DNA of 64,000 nt from VFKU01 sp038916785 (GTDB taxonomy: Bacteria > Hydrogenedentota > Hydrogenedentia > Hydrogenedentales > GCA-2746185): contig JBCLBO010000001.1 of assembly GCA_038916785.1 (NCBI GenBank), positions 1-64,000 on the forward strand, in the 5' to 3' direction. This document shows positions 60,301 through 64,000 of the stretch, piece after piece. The position numbers and the translations under genes are program-made. The notes below the pieces were generated by a model, which did no database searches, was not told the origin of the DNA, and was given only the letters and a program-made list of their open reading frames with translations. How positions within the stretch are numbered: position 1 is the first letter of the stretch; the number at the start of each line of letters is the position of its first letter.

Positions 60301-60663
60301 CCGGCGCAACACACACACATCCGGCCGCCCTTCGTCATTCCGGCGACCTTGAATGAAATCCTCGCCGCGATCGATGCCAAGCAGGAAGACCTGCGCCAGC
60401 GGATCGCCGCGCAAGACTGGTACACCCTGTATCAGCCCGCGCTGGATATCTCCGATCTCGTCGGCGCGCTTGCGAAACTGGATGCAGGGGTCGATCCGCG
60501 CCAGAAGGGCCGGCTAAAGATCATGCTCGGCGCCGTGAACCGCTCCGTGAATAAGATGGACCGCGCCGGGGACACCGCCGATACGCCCCGGATTCAATCC
60601 GCCTTCGACGAACTCGCCGGAAACCTGCGCGAAATCCACGCGATGTTCCCCGCCAAAAAGTGA
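57316..60663 (+). CDS. Exported cytochrome c/degenerate copper-monooxygenase protein with four tandem beta-type repeats
   Basis: A 1115-residue exported protein. A signal peptide is followed by a c-type heme site (CMPCH, Cys56/Cys59/His60) with GRMPPW. Next is a domain collinear with the copper type II monooxygenase domain of 61389-62642, but with the metal-binding residues changed: HH to VSRV, HYH to VEF, PHMH to PHLG, DEM to DER. From ~505 to ~975 four repeats follow (about 505-601, 623-725, 748-845, 861-974), each with a LYFYDxxxxPxDPRNFxGE-type core and a PGDxFLxA phrase. It ends in a helical tail. It may serve as a structural or binding partner for the active paralogue. Confidence 0.75.
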   Translation: MKPKISWARIGIVAAAAGAAALAASLATLERADAHTRITTGVTWSEYIRPIFIQKCMPCHHPGGLAPDYVNLTTYGTDTVPGARAWAAQIEDEIMLGRMPPWNADERFGNFSNSRSLTKDEKDLVISWIRGGGPQGPLRNLPPPEEFARPEWTFGQPDVVVGLPQGHVVPADQRFDAAEATLAVPIEQDTFITGYEFLAGDPQNVSRVTAWLHDPDGFDPQPIEMEVTSGYDPYAPVTEREKTHLRPMPRGPHFLGQWVKGDGPVLFPETAGRKLYAGSSIQLRVEFVRPDGADWTKEIRDNTRLGLFLGAPNEEFDLLVESRLIESNPFTVLAGAKEQHRIEYTLEENVHLLGIEPHLGPVATQMKIELFYPDGMARTIVWVSHYQQRWATSYHFAAPVAAPKGTRVVISGTFDNTKDNANNPNDPPVDVKTGPGYLDERLYAYLHYQLDDHLKLQPVAVTKVAPEGGGMLGGLGGDILTAAGAGRSVQETTAQVAESLESSTAPERVRIASNGYHQVQGMMRRPGAFSLYVYDDRMEPIDPRNFAGELLLDGGARTVPLARYTPGDDFLSAWLDPSFPQSFVAKLQMGGVEETFDFAFAAPSPEVTGADPGTKAAFIQPPHGGWLESIEGTSYQVEAALPDNGDLRFYFYGPGMKPVDPRNFRGEIEIVPDAQQSSIKSVIRLAQPSPRAEYLAAKVSPELPLKVRASFAVGNGRRDFEFAFDEKSEAPWDAAADASPAQPVILGPHGSPELYPSANGFHFIEAALPRPGELRLYFYDAWKNPVDPGLFTGEIELNGVKQPLVRPVPGDEFLAAFHPPQTPLEVNASLWIGGKEEKFRFRFSDVTLDPAQQRDMAIAHMNHTPLHGGQFFMADNLFHHVEGTLPAPGEFRMYFYDDFRRPIDPRNFSGSARIEHLDENSGDVTEEIFPLELLRPGDGFLTAKIPASMPATLYASATLGDVDKRFDFQFNQVTVDTGGPKQMPGMSGMAAGPGAPAQHTHIRPPFVIPATLNEILAAIDAKQEDLRQRIAAQDWYTLYQPALDISDLVGALAKLDAGVDPRQKGRLKIMLGAVNRSVNKMDRAGDTADTPRIQSAFDELAGNLREIHAMFPAKK

Positions 60664-60813
60664 CCCCGGCCGCTATTTATGGCCGCCGTCGGGAACTCGA
60701 CCGCGTCGTCCGGTGTTTTATCCACTACAGGCCGCCATCTACTCGTGGGGCGTGTCTTTTGTAAGTCTATAGCGTGAGGCGGGTTATGGGATTGCCCGGC
60801 GCCGGTGTCCGGC

Positions 60814-60842
60814 TTGACGCTTGGCCCGCGATTCCGTATCAT
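60814..60842 (+). promoter_or_regulatory. Sigma-70-type promoter before the small exported protein
   Basis: TTGACG (60814-60819), a 17-bp spacer and TATCAT (60837-60842). The start at 60915 is about 70 bases on. Confidence 0.55.
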
Positions 60843-60914
60843 TGGGCCTCGCGCTCGTGTAGGTACAGTGCGCAAGTTCAACGGCGGCCCGCCCGGCCGA
60901 TTCTGGGAGGAAAC

Positions 60915-61310
60915 ATGAAGCGTAAGTTCTCGGTGTTGTGTGCATCTGCGGTAGTGGCGGTCTTGGCGGGCGCGTGGGTGTACGCGCAGGACGCGGCGCC
61001 CAAAGGCGAGAAAGGCATCATCATCGGCGACCTCGTGGAGATCGGCACCTTCGCCATGCAGGGAAATACGCCCGAACTCGTCGCCGCGCACAAGGCGCGG
61101 ATCGAACTAGGGTTCCCCGTTGGCATCGTGGAAGAAGAGACCGGCGACGTGTGGGTCTGCGTGTACCGCAACAACGCCCCGGCGTCGCATTTGGAACTCG
61201 CGAACAAGCACGTCGCCGAATATGTCGGCAAGAAAGTCACCGTCCAAGGTCTGAAGTACAAGGCCAAGGGTGTCAACGTTATTCGGATGAGCGTGATCAG
61301 CGAATATTGA
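60915..61310 (+). CDS. Small exported protein, OB-fold-like
   Basis: A 131-residue protein with a signal peptide (1-25). It contains GIIIGDLVEIGTFAMQGNTPELV, VGIVEEETGDVWVCVYRNNAP and VGKKVTVQGLKYKAKGVNVIRMSVI, which together look like an OB-fold-type beta barrel. No cofactor ligand is evident. GGGAGG precedes its start by four bases. It lies between the two cytochrome-monooxygenase genes and may be a subunit or assembly helper; its family is not recognised. Confidence 0.7.
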   Translation: MKRKFSVLCASAVVAVLAGAWVYAQDAAPKGEKGIIIGDLVEIGTFAMQGNTPELVAAHKARIELGFPVGIVEEETGDVWVCVYRNNAPASHLELANKHVAEYVGKKVTVQGLKYKAKGVNVIRMSVISEY

Positions 61311-61388
61311 TCCGCTTGAAATACCATTAAGGGCACGAGGCGCCGGCAACGGCGTAAACGCGATCGGAATTCAAACGGGAGAATAATT

Positions 61389-62642
61389 ATGCATCAAGCA
61401 CCGAGACTAGCCGCGCTGTGGGTCGCGTTGGCGGGCGCATCCTTCGCGGGCGCGGCGAGCGCGGAAATCACGTTCAACAAAGACGTGCTTCCGATCCTGC
61501 AACAAAACTGCCAGACCTGCCACCGCCCCTCGGGGACCAATCTCTCCGGCATGGTGGCCCCGATGTCGCTCATGACCTACGAGGAAGTCCGCCCGTGGGC
61601 AAAGGCGATGGTCAAGGCCGTAAATGAGAAAGTAATGCCGCCCTGGGACGCGGCCGAACACTTCAACGGCGTCTTCAGTAACGAGCGCACGCTCACCGCG
61701 GGCGAAATCGCCATCCTGAACGACTGGATCAACCAAGGCGCCAAGCGCGGCAATCCGCAGGACGCCCCCGCGCCGATTCACTTCGCCGACACCGGCTGGA
61801 ACTTCGGCAACCCCGACCTCGTCGTGGACTTCCCGGAACCCTTCTTTGTGAAGGATGAGGTCCAGGATCTCTACGAGAACATCACCACGAAGCTCACCGC
61901 GGCGCAGCTTCCGGCCGATCGCTGGATCCGCAGCGTCGAATTCAAACCGGGTAGCGATGTCGTGCATCATATTATCGGCCACGCCTCCACCGGCGGCGCC
62001 GCAGGCGATACGAGCCGCGGCATGATCGGCGGCAATGCGCCGGGCGCGGACCAGGCGCAGTGGGACGATGGCTTTGGAATGTTGCTAAAGAAGGACTCCG
62101 CCATCACCTTCGCCCTGCACTACCACAAGGAAGCTGGCCCGGGCACCGGCAAATGGGACAGCTCGCAGATCGGCCTCCAGTTCCACCCGGAGGGATCGAA
62201 GGTGACGCACCCGGTCACGACCTACCCGATCGGGCACGGCGGCTTCGAAATTCCGCCGAACCACGCGCACTGGAAAGTCGGTGCGTCGCACACCTTCGAT
62301 GAAGACACACTCTTGCTCAATATGCTGCCGCACATGCACCTGCGCGGCGCGGCGGCCAAGTACACCGCGTACTATCCCGACGGCGCTACGGAACTCCTTC
62401 TCGACGTGCCGCAGTGGGACTTCAATTGGCAGACGGGCTACAACTACAAGGTCCATAAGAACTTGCCCGCGGGTACGCGCATCGAGATGGAGTTCTGGTT
62501 CAATAACTCGGCGGAGCGCGGCGAGGCGGCCGGTTTCAATTCGAACGAGGCAATCCGCTTCGGCGGCCCGACCACGGACGAAATGGACCTCGCATGGATC
62601 ACCGTGGCCCCGAAGAAAGAACAAGAGATTCCCGGCGACTAA
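61389..62642 (+). CDS. Cytochrome c-copper type II monooxygenase fusion, ligands intact
   Basis: A 417-residue exported protein. The N-terminal heme site is CQTCH (Cys41, Cys44, His45), followed by a domain resembling peptidylglycine monooxygenase-type copper enzymes. Expected ligands are present in order: VVHHIIG (His193/His194), LHYHK (His244/His246), PHMHLRG (His315/His317) and Met399 in TTDEMD. The heme domain may feed electrons to copper in place of ascorbate. Related fusions are known in Acidobacteria and Planctomycetes. Paralogous to the first part of the 57316 protein. Confidence 0.85.
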   Translation: MHQAPRLAALWVALAGASFAGAASAEITFNKDVLPILQQNCQTCHRPSGTNLSGMVAPMSLMTYEEVRPWAKAMVKAVNEKVMPPWDAAEHFNGVFSNERTLTAGEIAILNDWINQGAKRGNPQDAPAPIHFADTGWNFGNPDLVVDFPEPFFVKDEVQDLYENITTKLTAAQLPADRWIRSVEFKPGSDVVHHIIGHASTGGAAGDTSRGMIGGNAPGADQAQWDDGFGMLLKKDSAITFALHYHKEAGPGTGKWDSSQIGLQFHPEGSKVTHPVTTYPIGHGGFEIPPNHAHWKVGASHTFDEDTLLLNMLPHMHLRGAAAKYTAYYPDGATELLLDVPQWDFNWQTGYNYKVHKNLPAGTRIEMEFWFNNSAERGEAAGFNSNEAIRFGGPTTDEMDLAWITVAPKKEQEIPGD

Positions 62643-62745
62643 TACGGGTCGTGTATAGTTGAGGAAGTGGAGAGGGGTTCGGCCAGTACCGGGTCCCTCC
62701 CGATGGTCTTATCGGGTGCTGCGGCCCTGAGAAAGGTGAAGAACC

Positions 62746-63807
62746 ATGTACGCGCGAATTCAAGGGTGGAAATGGGCGGTGCTGGGCGTGGCAGCGCTAG
62801 GCGCGGCCTGGATGCCGGCGGCCCGCGCCGAAGCCCCAGTGCCCTCGAAGCTGGACACCTCCGAGGCCCGCGACTTCCTGGGCAAGTGGATCGTCGCCAT
62901 CGACATGATGGGCCGCAAGATGGATCTCGGCCTCACGGCCGTTGACCTCGAGGGTAAACTCGGAGCGACCATCGACTCCGAGCAGATGCCCGAGCCGCTG
63001 GCGATCGACGACATCTCGATCGACGAACGCGGGCGCCTGGTGCTCAAGTATCCGATGAAGTTCGGCCAGCAGGAATTCAAAGTCACCGTCACCGCCGAAG
63101 TCGCCGCCGAAGGCCTCGAAGGCACCTTCGCCGAAGATAGCGGCCTCTTCAGCGCACCCTTCACCGCCGCACTCGCCACCGGCGACGACGCCGAGATCCG
63201 CGAGACCCGCAGCCGCAACCGGCGCAACGCCTCGAATTCCGTGCGTCTGCGATTCGGCGAAGAAAAAGTCAATATCAATTTCCACCCGCTCGCGACCAGT
63301 TCCGAGGACTACAAGCGCCTGCAAGCAATCAAGGATGGCGAAATTTTCGAGTTCGTCGGCGGTCGCGCAACAAAGCTGATGACCGACGTGAACATGAAGT
63401 TCGCGCAGGCCGTCGTGAAAAAGGAAAACGCCGCGCCGAACTATCCCGGCGTCTACAGCCTGTGGATGCGAAAAACGGCCGAGGGCTGGGACCTGATTTT
63501 CAACAACGAGTCCGACGTCTGGGGAACGATGCACAATCCGGACGCGGACGCCGCGACGATAAAGATCGAGTCCGGCGCCGCAACTGCGGCCTCCGACACA
63601 TTCAAAGTCGAACTCGAACAAACCGCGAACGGCGGCGTCCTGCGCCTGGTGTGGGGCGATAAGCAATGGTCCGCGCCCTTCGAGGTCGAAGGCTTCGTCG
63701 CGCCGCCTGCGCCGCCGCCAGCGGCAGCACCGGCGGCTGCGCCCACCGCGCCCACCGCACCCGCTGCGCCCACCGCACCCGCTGCGGCCCCTGCCCCGGC
63801 TGGCTAA
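62746..63807 (+). CDS. Exported DUF2911-family protein
   Basis: A 353-residue protein with a signal peptide (to about 28). The N-terminal half (FLGKWIVAIDMMGRKMDLGL) is a beta-rich module of unknown kind. The second half matches DUF2911: VNINFHPLATSSEDYKRL, GVYSLWMRKTAEGWDLIFNNESDVWGTMHN and LRLVWGDKQWSAPFEV. The tail is Ala/Pro-rich. It is the last gene of the exported group, and a terminator follows. Function unknown. Confidence 0.75.
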   Translation: MYARIQGWKWAVLGVAALGAAWMPAARAEAPVPSKLDTSEARDFLGKWIVAIDMMGRKMDLGLTAVDLEGKLGATIDSEQMPEPLAIDDISIDERGRLVLKYPMKFGQQEFKVTVTAEVAAEGLEGTFAEDSGLFSAPFTAALATGDDAEIRETRSRNRRNASNSVRLRFGEEKVNINFHPLATSSEDYKRLQAIKDGEIFEFVGGRATKLMTDVNMKFAQAVVKKENAAPNYPGVYSLWMRKTAEGWDLIFNNESDVWGTMHNPDADAATIKIESGAATAASDTFKVELEQTANGGVLRLVWGDKQWSAPFEVEGFVAPPAPPPAAAPAAAPTAPTAPAAPTAPAAAPAPAG

Positions 63808-63865
63808 GGGAGTCTGAACGGAGCATACCGGGCCGATCGAAGGTCCAACCCAGTGAAATTGAAGG

Positions 63866-63899
63866 ACGAGCCGGAGCGCATCCGGCCCGTTCTTTTTTT
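63866..63899 (+). terminator. Rho-independent terminator after the DUF2911 gene
   Basis: A 10-bp stem (63866-63875 with 63881-63890, one mismatch) and 5-base loop, followed by TCTTTTTTT (63891-63899). It may also end the convergent gene that comes from the right. Confidence 0.8.
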
Positions 63900-63907
63900 G
63901 GCGAGGC

Positions 63908-64000
63908 TCAGGGCTTCGGTTGGGCGGGCGCGGGGGCCGCGTCGCCCTCTTTGGGCTGCTCTTCCCACCAGTTGTCGTCCGCGTAGCTGCGCTTTTCCTC
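63908..64000 (-). CDS. C-terminal tail of a gene cut by the window end
   Basis: An open minus-strand frame of 30 residues plus TGA (EEKRSYADDNWWEEQPKEGD followed by an Ala/Pro-rich tail). It fits the end of a larger protein whose main part lies outside the window. The Pro/Ala tail resembles that of the neighbouring DUF2911 protein. No product can be given. Confidence 0.6.
   Translation of the reverse strand, partial: EEKRSYADDNWWEEQPKEGDAAPAPAQPKP

Overview
The window is a GC-rich stretch of a Gram-negative bacterial chromosome. Exported c-type cytochromes, ExbB/ExbD/TonB-like genes, a Tat-exported enzyme and a TIGR04073-type exosortase-associated protein all point that way. Those genes, together with dense intergenic palindromic repeats, suggest an uncultured lineage near the Planctomycetota/Verrucomicrobiota or Hydrogenedentota. 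No rRNA or tRNA gene was seen, so this placement is inference only.

Layout. 0.3-8.6 kb: a HAL2/SAL1-type bisphosphate nucleotidase whose frame carries palindromic repeats, a DUF1499 protein, an FKBP isomerase, mutY, a glycosidase-like protein that appears to have lost its catalytic residues, and a MoxR ATPase/VWA pair. 9-17.3 kb: a MATE exporter, then the replication group recF-dciA-gyrB-gyrA on the minus strand. 17.5-23.2 kb: HDOD, TIGR04073, PHP phosphatase, SMP-30 and PP2C genes. 23.4-28.8 kb: one long minus-strand run argC-argJ-argB-exbB-exbD-tonB-like-zinc ribbon, with a good promoter before argC. 29.4-38.3 kb: rarA, a PilZ-membrane-YkuD fusion, a YihY protein, recD2, a VOC protein and an enoyl-CoA hydratase.

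38.4-41.9 kb is a lower-GC island. It starts with an integrase remnant and holds an HsdM-HsdS-like fused methyltransferase convergent with a two-gene unit, a small HTH controller followed by an HNH-type nuclease. It reads as a compact restriction-modification system. 42.7-45.4 kb holds an exported diheme cytochrome c followed by a Tat-dependent thiamine-diphosphate enzyme, a plausible periplasmic redox pair. 45.8-49.1 kb: an epimerase, an ECF sigma/anti-sigma/Spy-like operon and a DoxX protein. 49.3-51.5 kb is a second foreign patch, with a Panacea-type toxin-antitoxin pair and an IS1595-family transposase. 51.8-57.2 kb: a PIG-L deacetylase, a TetR regulator, a DUF6498 protein, a DHDPS-family aldolase and a FapA-like protein that seems to start at ATT.

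57.3-63.8 kb is a set of exported proteins built around cytochrome c-copper monooxygenase fusions. One (61389-62642) keeps all the copper ligands. The other (57316-60663) has lost them and gained four tandem beta-type repeats. A DUF2911 protein closes the group, followed by a terminator and the tail of a convergent gene cut by the window end.

Palindromic repeats of at least six families are scattered between genes, and some lie inside genes. They are the most pervasive non-coding signal here. Many long open frames antisense to real genes are side effects of high GC and were left out.
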